Shown: positions 8,402-17,260 of the stretch, one piece after another
How the letters are laid out: each line of letters starts with the position of its first letter
Position numbering within the stretch: the first letter of the stretch is position 1
Origin: Myxococcus llanfairpwllgwyngyllgogerychwyrndrobwllllantysiliogogogochensis
GTDB lineage: Bacteria; Myxococcota; Myxococcia; Myxococcales; Myxococcaceae
Length of the DNA: 64,000 nucleotides
Direction: 5' to 3'
NCBI RefSeq assembly: GCF_006636215.1
Contig: NZ_VIFM01000023.1
Coordinates: forward strand, 1-64,000
Program-made: the position numbers and the translations under genes
The notes under the pieces: model-generated
Databases searched by the model: none
What the model was told of the DNA's origin: nothing
The model's input: only the letters and a program-made list of their open reading frames with translations

Positions 8402-10444
8402 ATGCAGGCGGACACACGGGACGGGACGCGCGGCCGGGAGTCGGTGCTCGGCTACCGGGTGGGGACGGAGCTGACCGCGGTGGCTTCGTTCGGCAACAGC
8501 GACACGCCGGGCCGGCTGATTCAGCTCTCGCTGGAGCACCTGACGCTGCACCTGGACTCGAACGCGCTGCCGCGTCCGGGGCAGGCCGCGTCGGTGGTGC
8601 TGGGCCAGGGTGAGCGCTGGGCGACGTCGCTGGACGCGGAGGTGATGGAGGTGCGCGGAACAAGGCCGGAGGTCAGCCTTCGCTTCGTGTCGCCGCCGCT
8701 GGACGCGGGCCGTCGCATCGTCACGGTGCTGGAGGCGCTGCGCGACAACGGCCTCTTGTTGCCGCCGGAGACGCGGCCGGTGTGGAAGGAGCGCATCGAC
8801 CGCAAGGAGCGCGTCGCGCGCATCTGCGAGGCGCTCGCGGGTCGTCAGGCGCGCGGCATGGCGCGCACCGCGGACGGGCAGAAGGTCTCCGTCACGGCGG
8901 TCTTCTTCGACGCGCTCAACAACCGCATGGGCTGGCGCTTCGATGGCCCCATGCTCCAGGGCCCCTTCGTGCTGGAGGCGTTCGGCTACAGCAGCGTGGT
9001 GCACCTGGACGTGAGCGAGGCGCGCGAGGAGGACGGCTGGGTGGTGATGCCGGTGCCCTCGGAGCTGGTGCGCTACCGTCACCGCTGGCTGCGTCGCGCG
9101 CCGCCGAGCAGCCCGTGCACGCTGTCCTTCAACCACCCCATGTGGCCGCAAGTGCATGTGAAGCGGCCCGTGCTGGACTTGTCCTACGAGGGCCTGGCCT
9201 TCATGACGGAGCCGGGCGAGGACCTGCTGTACCCGGGCCTGCGTCAGCCGGTGCTCGAGGTGGCCATGGAGGGCCTGGCGCCGGTGCGGCTGCGCGCGGA
9301 GGTGCGCAACATCTCCGGCACCGCGGCGGGACGTCGGTGCGGCATGTCCGTGCGGCCGCTGGACGCGGAGGGCGCTCGGGCGTGGCGCGCGCTGGTGGAG
9401 GCGCAGATGCACCCGTCCACCCGCGTGGAGGGCGACTGGGGCGATGCGACGTGGAAGCTCTTCCAGGGCTCCGGCTACTTCGGCCTGCCGGGCAAGTCGC
9501 CCGAGGACTTCGTGGAGGAGCGTCCCTGGTTCGACGCCACGCAGGAACGGCTCGAAGGCCGCACCAAGCTGGGCTACCGGGTGGTGCGCCCGTCGGGTGA
9601 CTCGCTGGAGGCCACGCTGTCGGTGGTGAAGCCGTACGAGGGGACGTGGATGGCGCATCAGCTCGCGCGCCAGGCCGTGCCCGGTCAGCGCTCCTCGGCG
9701 CGCGAGGCGCTGCGCGACATCTACCTGCGCGGCTACGAGCCCACGCAGGTGGACCCGGACGTGAAGTGGTTCATCGCCTTCTGCGAGGCGAACGTGCGCT
9801 GGGTGCGCTTCACCAAGTTCGACTTCGCCCACTGGTACGAGCACACCGGCCAGGCGTCCCTCACGCCCTTCCGGCTGATGGAGGCGGAGGTGGAGCGCCA
9901 GTGGGAGGTGCCCGCGGACGTCGACGTCGGAGTGCCCACCGACGCCGAGCGCGCGCGCTTCTTCCAGGAAGTGGAGCGCACCCGTCCGGTGGCCTACCGC
10001 GAGGCGCTCGATTTGGTGGAGGAGCGCTTCGACCTGTCGCGCGCGCGGACGAAGTGGGGCGAGGCCGGCCTGGGCCGCGAGCGCGAACTGCGCGTGGCCC
10101 GCGTCGACGGCCGCGCGGTGGCGCTGGCGGTGCTGGAGTCGGCGCAGCCGGGCCTCAACCTCTTCAACGTGCTGGACGGCGTGCGCCTGTTCCCGCTGGT
10201 GGATGACGCGCTGCCGGAGGCGCAGCGGGCCATGCTGGCGCTGCTGGCGCACGCGGCGGAGTGGTACCGGCCGCGCGGTCGCCGCGTGTTCGTCCACTAC
10301 GTGGAGTCCACGTGCGTGGAGTACGTCGAGCGCGCCGCCCTGGCCGACCTGGGCGAGGGCAAGCTGTGGATCATCTCCTCCGCCCTGCTGCCCGAGTTCC
10401 TGGAGCACCTGTGCGAGGCGACCACGCCCCGCGCCGCGTCCTGA
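8402..10444 (+). CDS. PilZ-domain protein with large acyltransferase-like C-terminal region
   Basis: A 680-residue cytoplasmic protein. Two PilZ-like beta-barrels are visible: residues ~20-100 (PGRLIQLSLEHLTLHLDSN, then an Asp-Ala-Glu-Val strand) and ~225-330 (RAPPSSPCTLSFNHP...VLDLSYEGLAFMTEPG...RAEVRNISG). The D-L-S-x-x-G pattern is the PilZ core; the usual RxxxR arginines are only partly present, so c-di-GMP binding is uncertain. The C-terminal ~300 residues (DIYLRGYEPTQVDPDVKWF; LRVARVDGRAVALAVLES; RRVFVHYVES) look like a GNAT-type fold. GGAG lies 5 bases before the ATG at 8402. The gene stands alone and ends at a strong terminator. Confidence 0.7.
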   Translation: MQADTRDGTRGRESVLGYRVGTELTAVASFGNSDTPGRLIQLSLEHLTLHLDSNALPRPGQAASVVLGQGERWATSLDAEVMEVRGTRPEVSLRFVSPPLDAGRRIVTVLEALRDNGLLLPPETRPVWKERIDRKERVARICEALAGRQARGMARTADGQKVSVTAVFFDALNNRMGWRFDGPMLQGPFVLEAFGYSSVVHLDVSEAREEDGWVVMPVPSELVRYRHRWLRRAPPSSPCTLSFNHPMWPQVHVKRPVLDLSYEGLAFMTEPGEDLLYPGLRQPVLEVAMEGLAPVRLRAEVRNISGTAAGRRCGMSVRPLDAEGARAWRALVEAQMHPSTRVEGDWGDATWKLFQGSGYFGLPGKSPEDFVEERPWFDATQERLEGRTKLGYRVVRPSGDSLEATLSVVKPYEGTWMAHQLARQAVPGQRSSAREALRDIYLRGYEPTQVDPDVKWFIAFCEANVRWVRFTKFDFAHWYEHTGQASLTPFRLMEAEVERQWEVPADVDVGVPTDAERARFFQEVERTRPVAYREALDLVEERFDLSRARTKWGEAGLGRERELRVARVDGRAVALAVLESAQPGLNLFNVLDGVRLFPLVDDALPEAQRAMLALLAHAAEWYRPRGRRVFVHYVESTCVEYVERAALADLGEGKLWIISSALLPEFLEHLCEATTPRAAS

Positions 10445-10493
10445 GCGAGTCTCCGAGTCGACGGGCCCGCTGAGAGCGAGCCGCGGACATGAA

Positions 10494-10528
10494 GAGGCCG
10501 GGTGGCCCGAACGGCTCCACCCGGCCTC
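10494..10528 (+). terminator. Hairpin terminator between convergent genes
   Basis: A perfect 12-bp stem (GAGGCCGGGTGG pairing with CCACCCGGCCTC) around an 11-base loop, followed by ATTCATTT. It lies 50 bases past the PilZ gene stop and 28 bases before the end of the convergent protease gene. Confidence 0.8.
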
Positions 10529-10555
10529 ATTCATTTCAAGCGGCTGGCGAGGCGC

Positions 10556-13519
10556 CTACTGCTTCGCCACGCGCAGGTAGTACGTCACGCCGCCGATATC
10601 GCGGGTCTTCCCCTCGGCCGCCGGGTCTTCCAGCACCGCCGCGAAGTCGAACTGCTCGAAGTCCTCCGTCTGCTTGCCGGTGAACTCGTTGTCCTTGAAC
10701 TCCAGGCCGACGTTGAACTCCTGCAGCGGCTGCAGGGGAATCTGGAACACCGCGCGGGTCGGGTCGGCGACGCGGAACTGCGTCTCACCCACGCGCTCGA
10801 TACCCTCGGCCTTGCCGCCGTTCTTCTCCCACAGCGCCGTCAGCTCCTGGCCCAGGTCCACGACGATGGTGCCGCGCCCGATGAACGGCCGCTTCACGTC
10901 CACGTTCAGCTCACGGAAGCGCACGTTGAACTGGCGCGCCTCGCGCAGCGTGTTGCGCAGGATGAACGTGGCGTTGGAGAAGCCGAACGGCACCATGTTC
11001 ACCACGTTGGTGTTGCGCCAGATGATGTTGTTGTTCTGGCGGGTGTTGTAGTCCGGGTTGCCAATCTCCAACGTCGTCATCGGGTCGGCCGGCGTCACCA
11101 GCCGCGCCAGCAGGCAGTAGTGGCCCTGGACGGCCGGGTTCCACTCGACGACGACTTCGTCATCCGCGCCGCCCGGCAGGTACACCACCGTCGCCTGGCC
11201 CAGCTCCGTCCAACCGGCCGGCCACGAGGTGCTGGTGGCCGCGTTGGTGCCGTACACCTTCACCACCACGTTGTGCGCGGCCACCGTGCTGCGGTTGCGC
11301 ACCTTCACGTGGACGTAGTTCGTCTGACCGAACTCCGGGTTCTCGTGCGGACCGTTGGTGGTTGAGTTGCGGACCCAGATGTCCTCGCTCTCCCACATGC
11401 CGTTGGACGCGGTGGCGGCGTCCGGCTCGTTGCCCGTGTCCCACGGCTTGTCCTTGCCCCACACGTCCGTCTCGCAGGCAGCGGGCACGGCGAAGCCGTT
11501 GGTGGGCGAGGTGCTGTTGGCGGTGCCCGACACCGCGTTCGAGCCGAGTCCGAAGCCGGCGAACGCCGTCCACAGCCGGCACACGTCCTCGCCGCCGTGC
11601 AGCGTCGTCGCCGCGGCGATGATGCCGTCGCGCACCTGGGTGAAGGTGGGGCTGCAGGGCGTGTTCTTCAGGCCCTCGGTCAGGTACAGCATCATGCGCT
11701 GGTTACCGGCGCTGCCCGTCGCGTTGTAGAGGTTGCTGTTGAAGCCCCAGCGGTCCACCAGGGCCCAGTACGCCTCCCACGCCGCCTGGGCGAAGACGGA
11801 GCCCACGCCGTGCGGAACGGCCATGCCGCTGATGCTCGCGTACGTCCAGTTGTTCACCGTCTGGTTCGTGCTGTAGCGCTTCGCGCGGATGCCCAGGCCG
11901 GTGGTGGGCTGGCCCAGCGCGTAGGTGCCCATGCCGCGCCCCTGCGGGCCGGTGTGCGTGGGGCGCGCGGTGTAGACGAGCGCGAGGAAGTCGCTGATGC
12001 CCTCGCCCGGCGCCTGGTTGTTGTTGAGGCAGGACACGTTGCTGGGGCCGCCGACCAGGCGGTTGGAGATGCCGTGGCCGGCCTCGTGGACGATGATGCC
12101 GCTGTCCAAATCACCATCCCGACCCGGGACGGTGGTGGTCCACGTGTACATCTGCATGCGCGGACGCTGACCATCCGGCGGGGTGTAGAAGTTGGCGTTG
12201 TTGACGTCCTCGCCGTCCTGCGCCTCGGCGCGCACGTAGTCGTTGCCCAGGCCGGGGTTGCCGTAGTTGTTGACCTGGAAGTTGCCGCCCGCCTCGTCGA
12301 AGCCGTACTGGTACTGGATGTCGTGGATGATGTTGTTCCAGTAGAACAGGTTGGTGACGGCCGCCGACGTGTACGCGCTCGGGCCGAGGCTCAAGTCCAA
12401 CAGGAAGCTGCAGGTGAGCGCCGTCCCGCAGTCGGGCTCCACGGCGGGCGGCAGGTTGTTGTCGTCGATGTCGTCGTAGGCATGGACGTTGTTGCCGCGG
12501 TGGAGGGTGTACTCGGCGCCGACGACGCCGTCGGTGTCATGCCAGCCGAACGGCGACGCCGTGGTGTTGGCGGGATTGAGGAGGCTGAGCCGCGCGTCCA
12601 TGGGCGGCAGCGGCGTGGTGTGGATGGGGCTCTCCACGGGGCGCGGATAGACGGAGTAGGCGTCCGAGGCAATCCAGTCGAAGCGCGTCCACACCTCGCC
12701 CGTGGTGGCGTCCACCGTGAGGTCGTAGACGTGCCGCCGGTCGGGCGTGTGTACCTGGAAGTTCCACACCAGCCGGGCGTCGCCCTGGTTGACGGGCAGC
12801 AGCGCCAACTGCGCTTCGATGGGCTCGGTGGACACACCGGACTGCTCCACGCGGGTGCGCTGGCGCGGGCCTGTGTCCTTCTCCAGCGCGCGAGGCGCCG
12901 TCAGCGGCTTCAGACCCAGGTGACGCGCGGCCCCGGAGACGGCGGCGGCGGCGTCCAGGCGGGGCTGGGTGCTCGGCACGGCGCGGGCCAGCGAGGGCAG
13001 GAAGTCGCTGTGCACGCTGACCACGCGGCCTTCGCCGTCCACGTTGATTTGCAACTGGCCGTTGTAGAGCGGCAGGCCCTGGTGCGTCTGGCGCAGGTAC
13101 AGGTGGGTGACACCGCTCTGCCGCGAGTAGACGCGGTCGGTGACCTCCAGGTTCGCCAGGTCCGTCAGCTCCAGGCCCAGGAGCTCCCGCTGCGACTGGA
13201 CGAAGGAGAGGCCGATGGCGAGCGCGTCGCCGCTGCTGCGGCCGGACAGCGCACCCACCGGGTTGACGAGCGAGCGGACCAGGCCCGTGGAGGCGTCATG
13301 CTCCACTCGCAGCTCGGGCACGTTGCGGCGCAGCGAGGCTTCCCGGTCCTTCTGCAGCGCGCTCACGGCCTTCTTCACGCCGACGTTGTGGGCGATGCGG
13401 GCGTCGTGGTTGCGAGCGCCGTGAGAGTCCTGCACGACGGCGAAGGCGGAGGGAGCGCTCAGCGCTCCCATCAGCACCAACGCCTGGGTGAGGCGGCGGC
13501 GGAAATAACCCTGTGACAT
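10556..13519 (-). CDS. Secreted M36 (fungalysin) family metallopeptidase
   Basis: A 987-residue exported zinc protease. The signal peptide is residues ~1-28 (LTQALVLMGALSAPSAFA). A long propeptide follows, including an FTP-type region (LGLELTDLANLEVTDRVY; GVTHLYLRQTHQGLPLYNGQ). The catalytic domain (~350-690) has HEAGH at residues 478-482 and the third ligand Glu506 in GEGISD, the M36 arrangement. The last ~250 residues (DVWGKDKPWDTGN onward) are beta-rich and may aid secretion or substrate binding. AGGAG precedes the ATG at 13519 by 5 bases. Likely role: extracellular protein digestion during predation. Two TGTA-N11-TACA palindromes lie 109-159 bases upstream and may control it. Confidence 0.9.
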   Translation of the reverse strand: MSQGYFRRRLTQALVLMGALSAPSAFAVVQDSHGARNHDARIAHNVGVKKAVSALQKDREASLRRNVPELRVEHDASTGLVRSLVNPVGALSGRSSGDALAIGLSFVQSQRELLGLELTDLANLEVTDRVYSRQSGVTHLYLRQTHQGLPLYNGQLQINVDGEGRVVSVHSDFLPSLARAVPSTQPRLDAAAAVSGAARHLGLKPLTAPRALEKDTGPRQRTRVEQSGVSTEPIEAQLALLPVNQGDARLVWNFQVHTPDRRHVYDLTVDATTGEVWTRFDWIASDAYSVYPRPVESPIHTTPLPPMDARLSLLNPANTTASPFGWHDTDGVVGAEYTLHRGNNVHAYDDIDDNNLPPAVEPDCGTALTCSFLLDLSLGPSAYTSAAVTNLFYWNNIIHDIQYQYGFDEAGGNFQVNNYGNPGLGNDYVRAEAQDGEDVNNANFYTPPDGQRPRMQMYTWTTTVPGRDGDLDSGIIVHEAGHGISNRLVGGPSNVSCLNNNQAPGEGISDFLALVYTARPTHTGPQGRGMGTYALGQPTTGLGIRAKRYSTNQTVNNWTYASISGMAVPHGVGSVFAQAAWEAYWALVDRWGFNSNLYNATGSAGNQRMMLYLTEGLKNTPCSPTFTQVRDGIIAAATTLHGGEDVCRLWTAFAGFGLGSNAVSGTANSTSPTNGFAVPAACETDVWGKDKPWDTGNEPDAATASNGMWESEDIWVRNSTTNGPHENPEFGQTNYVHVKVRNRSTVAAHNVVVKVYGTNAATSTSWPAGWTELGQATVVYLPGGADDEVVVEWNPAVQGHYCLLARLVTPADPMTTLEIGNPDYNTRQNNNIIWRNTNVVNMVPFGFSNATFILRNTLREARQFNVRFRELNVDVKRPFIGRGTIVVDLGQELTALWEKNGGKAEGIERVGETQFRVADPTRAVFQIPLQPLQEFNVGLEFKDNEFTGKQTEDFEQFDFAAVLEDPAAEGKTRDIGGVTYYLRVAKQ

Positions 13520-13627
13520 GTGTACTCCTGCTCTGGGGATGAAGCCGGCGGGGGGACAGAGAACCGGCTACCCCGCACAGAGCAGTGGACGTGCCAATGA
13601 AGTCTTCCGAGCAAGAGTCGGAAGCGC

Positions 13628-13678
13628 TGTAGCGCCCGCCGTTACAACGGCGGGGCGCTTGTAGCGTCGCGTGTTACA
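13628..13678. promoter_or_regulatory. Pair of TGTA-N11-TACA palindromic sites upstream of the M36 protease gene
   Basis: Two 19-base dyads, TGTAGCGCCCGCCGTTACA at 13628-13646 and TGTAGCGTCGCGTGTTACA at 13660-13678, share outer half-sites TGTARC/GYTACA and are spaced 32 bases apart (about three helical turns). A further hairpin-forming inverted repeat (13631-13659) overlaps the first. Same-face spacing and matching half-sites suggest binding by a dimeric regulator; the nearest promoter served is that of the protease gene. Confidence 0.5.
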
Positions 13679-13685
13679 GACGACG

Positions 13686-14096
13686 TCAGGAACGTCGCCG
13701 TAACTTCTTGGATTTCTTCAGCTCCTTGAAGAGCTCCTCGGAGACCTCAATCAACTGCTGCTGGGTGAGCACGGGACAGTGCCAGTCCTGGGCCCGCATG
13801 TGCTCCAGCAGGTCCTGGGGTAGCGCCACGCCGTGTTTCTCCACGTAGTGGGCCAGGACGTCCGTCCATATCCAGGCGCCGTCGGTCCGTGAGTACCTCA
13901 GGGCGACGTTCTTCTCGCCGGTGAACCAGTCATCATCGCAGCCGCTGCTGGCGGACAGCACGGAGGCCTGTCTCAGGTAGGCGGCGGCGCGGGCCCGGTC
14001 TTCCACCGGCAGGCCCTCCTTCGCTTCCGCGAGGGAGGGGGCGTCCAGCAACTCGGGCGTGAGTTCCTTGAAGAGTCCCGCGTGGCGCATGGGCAT
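13686..14096 (-). CDS. Hypothetical protein, 136 aa
   Basis: Small soluble protein I do not recognise. Most of it is helical and acidic (LFKELTPELLDAPSLAEAKE; RARAAAYLRQASVLSASSGCDDDW), followed by an aromatic-rich middle (YSRTDGAWIWTDVLAHYVEK) and a basic C-terminal helix (EELFKELKKSKKLRRRS). No signal peptide. The ATG at 14096 has GGGGGGA about 12 bases upstream; a second ATG two codons later is possible, and the frame stays open upstream for some distance, so the start is uncertain. It lies downstream of the NYN gene on the same strand, separated by a small CCTCCCC/GGGGAGG hairpin. Confidence 0.6.
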   Translation of the reverse strand: MPMRHAGLFKELTPELLDAPSLAEAKEGLPVEDRARAAAYLRQASVLSASSGCDDDWFTGEKNVALRYSRTDGAWIWTDVLAHYVEKHGVALPQDLLEHMRAQDWHCPVLTQQQLIEVSEELFKELKKSKKLRRRS

Positions 14097-14214
14097 CAAC
14101 GGTTCGTCCCCCCACTCGTGCGGTCGCCATTTTCCGGCGACCTTCGCCCTGGGCTCACACCTCCCCGAGGTTCTACTCAGGGGAGGCGGAGCGGGAGCGA
14201 CGAAGCAACGACGA

Positions 14215-15198
14215 CTAGAGCCCGTCGTCCTCTTCGGGGTCCGGGTACGACTCGAGCTCGTCTTCAGACTCTTCGGTGTTGCGGCCCCGGCCCTGCTTCT
14301 TGCCCTTGCCTTCGCTCTTGGCTTCGCTGCCACCCGCGAGGTCCGCGTCCGGACCGACGACGTACCACTGGCGGCCCTGCTGGATGCGGCGCAGCACGCC
14401 TTCCGTCTCCAGCGCGGCGAGCAGCTTGGCGAACGTGGGGAAGCCGTGCTCGCGCTCGTCGAAGTCCGGCTCCTTGCGGACGATGGTCTCCTTGATGAGC
14501 GAGGGATTGACCGGGCCGGTGGCGCGGGCAATCAGGTTCTGCACCACCTCGCGGGCAATCTCCGGGACCTCCGTCTTGGAGTGGCCCTTGCCACCCGAGG
14601 GCGCGGCCTTCTCCACCTCGGCCTTGCCGGCCTTGCCCGTCGCATCGCGGCCATGGCGGCCCCGCTTGCCATGCCCCGCTTCCTCGGCCGCCGCGCCATG
14701 ACGGCCCTTGTCGCCCTTCTCCGAGCGCTGGCGCGTGGTGCGCAGGTAGATGAACTCGTCGCACGCGTTGACGAAGAGGGGGGAGGTGGACTCCTTCACC
14801 GCCAACCCGATGACGGTGCGCCCGTTCTCACGCAGCTTGTAGGCGAGCGGGCAGAAGTCGCTGTCGCCGGAGGCGATGACGAACGTGTCGATGCTCTCTC
14901 GCGCGTAGCACAGCTCCAGCGCGTCGATGACCAGGCGCATGTCCGCGCCGTTCTTCCCCGCGCGGGTGGAGGGGGGCACGTCGATGAGCTCCACGCCGAA
15001 CCGGTGCAGGCCCATCTTCGCTTCGTTGAAGCGGGACCAGTCGCAGTAGGCGCGACGGAAGACCACCTTCCCCTTCTCCAGCAGCCGGTCGAGCGAGGGC
15101 TGGAGGTCGAAGTTGGAAGCGCTGATACCGGTGTTGGTGACGAGGTTCTCGAAGTCGAGAAAAAGGGCGATGCGGTGCTCGTTGGTGCGACCGTTCAC
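14215..15198 (-). CDS. NYN-domain (LabA/DUF88-like) protein with OST-HTH/LOTUS-like domain
   Basis: A 327-residue predicted RNA-processing protein. Residues ~5-150 form a NYN/PIN-like nuclease domain with the acidic residues expected at the metal site: IALFLDFENL near the start, ADMRLVIDALELCY in the middle and FVIASGDSDFCPLAYKLRE. A charged Gly/Lys-rich linker follows. Residues ~200-280 resemble an OST-HTH/LOTUS winged helix (EVVQNLIARATGPVNPSLIK...FPTFAKLLAALETEGVLRRI), which in eukaryotic and bacterial relatives binds RNA. The tail is acidic. The start is a GTG at 15198 with GAGG 7 bases upstream; a longer frame to 15315 reads as non-coding. Substrate unknown. Confidence 0.8.
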   Translation of the reverse strand: MNGRTNEHRIALFLDFENLVTNTGISASNFDLQPSLDRLLEKGKVVFRRAYCDWSRFNEAKMGLHRFGVELIDVPPSTRAGKNGADMRLVIDALELCYARESIDTFVIASGDSDFCPLAYKLRENGRTVIGLAVKESTSPLFVNACDEFIYLRTTRQRSEKGDKGRHGAAAEEAGHGKRGRHGRDATGKAGKAEVEKAAPSGGKGHSKTEVPEIAREVVQNLIARATGPVNPSLIKETIVRKEPDFDEREHGFPTFAKLLAALETEGVLRRIQQGRQWYVVGPDADLAGGSEAKSEGKGKKQGRGRNTEESEDELESYPDPEEDDGL

Positions 15199-15487
15199 GT
15201 GCGGCCTCTGCGATAGGCGCCGGTGTACGGCGCGATAGGGCGCCGGTGTGCGGCGCGGATGGAGCCCCGGCGCTTCCTCCGTCAGGAGGGCGCCCGCCGG
15301 GCCCTGCGGGTGCACCCTAGCCTGTTCCCGGCCCCCTGGGGCGGTGGCGTTCGACGGCTGAACACTCGGCGGGAGCGGTGGCCCGCCTCGCTGGGAGGTG
15401 GCCGGGGCACGGTCCAGGCGTGAGCGTCACGTCGTGGCCTACCTTCGGGGGAGACGGGTCCAAGGACCCCCAGCCGGAGTACGAGTC

Positions 15488-15973
15488 ATGACGCGAAGAA
15501 CGATGTCCAGTCGGTGGAAGCGCATCGCCCTGGCCGCCCCGGTGTTGGCGGCGCTGGCGGCGCCCACCGCGGGTCTGGCGAGGGACCCCCAGCAGAACAC
15601 GGCGGAACAGGAGCGGTTGGAGATAGATTTGGACCGCACGGGCAACCTCGCCGGCAACGTCCCCCCGCTCAACGTGGGCGGCATGATTGGCGCCGACGTC
15701 ACGCCCACCCAGGGCATGACCCGCATCGTCCAGGGGCCCGACGTAGACCTGACGCCAGACCCCAAGCGCACCCGTCAGATTGAGGGCGACGTCGTGGCGC
15801 TGGAGGGCAGCGTCCTCTACGTCCAACCCGACGAGGGCGCGGTGGTGCCCCTGAGCCTGGAGGCACTCAGGCTGAAGCAGACTCCCAAGGAGGGCCGGCG
15901 TGTGATTGCCGACTACCAGGTGGAGAACGAGACGCAGAACATGGCGACGGCGCTCGCGGGCGAGAAGAAGTGA
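15488..15973 (+). CDS. Exported hypothetical protein, 161 aa
   Basis: A probable signal peptide (residues ~1-33: arginine-rich start, then IALAAPVLAALAAPTAGLA) precedes a mature region with low complexity and acidic residues (IGADVTPTQGMTRIVQGPDVDLTPDP) and a beta-like segment (IEGDVVALEGSVLYVQPDEGAVVPLSLEALRLK). The second segment resembles small periplasmic beta-barrel/OB-type modules seen in myxobacterial hypothetical proteins. GGAG lies 9 bases before the ATG at 15488. It ends at a strong hairpin shared with the convergent aldolase gene. Function unknown. Confidence 0.65.
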   Translation: MTRRTMSSRWKRIALAAPVLAALAAPTAGLARDPQQNTAEQERLEIDLDRTGNLAGNVPPLNVGGMIGADVTPTQGMTRIVQGPDVDLTPDPKRTRQIEGDVVALEGSVLYVQPDEGAVVPLSLEALRLKQTPKEGRRVIADYQVENETQNMATALAGEKK

Positions 15974-15995
15974 GCCACGGTCGCCTCATGAAGCA

Positions 15996-16035
15996 GCTCG
16001 GGGGAGCCGCCACGGCAGGCGGTCCTCCCCCGAAG
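15996..16035. terminator. Bidirectional hairpin terminator
   Basis: A long stem between two convergent genes: TCGGGGGAG plus CCGCC pairs with GGCGG plus CTCCCCCGA around a six-base loop (ACGGCA), with a two-base bulge. There is no marked T tract, but the position 20 bases past each stop supports termination on both strands. Confidence 0.7.
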
Positions 16036-16051
16036 CTCCCGACGCGTTGAA

Positions 16052-17146
16052 CTACTTCTTCTGGGCGCCGACGACGGTGTCGGGCCGCGCGTTCTCGCCG
16101 AACTTGCCGGCCGTGTAGTCGCGCGCCATCTGCTCCAGCGTGACGTGCGGCACCTTCTTCGCGTGGCCGGCCTGGCCGAACTGCTTCATCCGCTCCTCGC
16201 AGATGGCCTGCATCGCCGCGCGCGCGGGGGTCAGGTAGTAGCGCGGGTCGAACTCCTCCGGCTTGGCGAAGAAGGCCTTGCGGATGGCGCCGGTGATGGC
16301 GAGCCGGTTGTCGGTGTCGACGTTGATTTTGCGCACGCCCGCGCGGATGCCGCGCTGAATCTCCTCCACCGGCACGCCGTAGGTCTCCTTGATGCGACCG
16401 CCGTTGGCGTTGATGATGTCGCACAGCTCCTTGGGCACGGAGCTGGAGCCGTGCATCACCAGGTGGCAGTTGGGGATCTTCTTGTGGATCTCCTCGATGC
16501 GGCTCATGGCGAGCACGTCGCCGCTGGGCTTGCGGGAGAACTTGTAGGCGCCGTGGCTGGTGCCCATGGCGACGGCGAGCGCGTCGATGCCCGTGCGGTT
16601 GACGAAGTCCACCGCCTGGTCCGGGTCCGTGAGGAGCTGGTCCAGCGTGAGCTTGCCCTCGGCGCCGTGGCCATCTTCCTTCTCGCCCATGCCGTGCTCC
16701 AGCGAGCCCAGCACGCCCAGCTCACCTTCCACCGACACGCCGAAGCGGTGCGCCACGTTCACGACTTCACGCGTGACGGCGACGTTGTACTCGTAGCTGG
16801 AGGGCGTCTTGCCGTCATCTTCCAGCGAGCCGTCCATCATCACGCTGGTGAAGCCCATGCGGATGGCGCTGATGCAGGTCTCCGGCGAGTTGCCGTGGTC
16901 CTGGTGCATGACCACCGGAATCTCCGGGTAGAGCTCCACCGCGGCCTGCATCAGGTTGCGCAGGAACAAGTCGTTGGTGTACTTCCGCGCCCCGCGCGAC
17001 GCCTGGATGATGGCCGGGCTCTGGGTGGCGCGAGCGGCCTCCATGATGGCCTGGATCTGCTCCATGTTGTTGACGTTGAGCGCGGCGACCCCGAAGTTGT
17101 TGGCGGCGGCGTAGTCGAGCAGGGGACGCAGGGCGATGAGCGGCAT
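16052..17146 (-). CDS. fba: Class II fructose-bisphosphate aldolase
   Basis: A 364-residue zinc aldolase that splits fructose 1,6-bisphosphate into dihydroxyacetone phosphate and glyceraldehyde 3-phosphate (glycolysis/gluconeogenesis, cytoplasm). Class II motifs are clear: [14 protein letters not shown] with the metal and catalytic residues, [24 protein letters not shown], and the phosphate-binding [13 protein letters not shown] near the C terminus. The ATG at 17146 opens [20 protein letters not shown], the normal N terminus. Length matches the longer class II subgroup (about 345-365). The HAD phosphatase gene lies 114 bases upstream on the same strand. Confidence 0.95.
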   Translation of the reverse strand: MPLIALRPLLDYAAANNFGVAALNVNNMEQIQAIMEAARATQSPAIIQASRGARKYTNDLFLRNLMQAAVELYPEIPVVMHQDHGNSPETCISAIRMGFTSVMMDGSLEDDGKTPSSYEYNVAVTREVVNVAHRFGVSVEGELGVLGSLEHGMGEKEDGHGAEGKLTLDQLLTDPDQAVDFVNRTGIDALAVAMGTSHGAYKFSRKPSGDVLAMSRIEEIHKKIPNCHLVMHGSSSVPKELCDIINANGGRIKETYGVPVEEIQRGIRAGVRKINVDTDNRLAITGAIRKAFFAKPEEFDPRYYLTPARAAMQAICEERMKQFGQAGHAKKVPHVTLEQMARDYTAGKFGENARPDTVVGAQKK

Positions 17147-17260
17147 GACTGTGTCTCTCCGTGGCGGTTGTTTCGAGTAAGTGAAGGCGCCTCCAGTTAG
17201 CACGGACGCGCCCGAGGGCGCCGCCAAAAGCTCGCCGGACGCGTTCCCCAGCCGACGCTG

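Noticed and set aside
11597-13516. 639-codon plus-strand open frame opposite the M36 protease.
   Set aside because: No domain, Val/Arg/Gly/His-rich translation; explained by codon bias of the protease gene.
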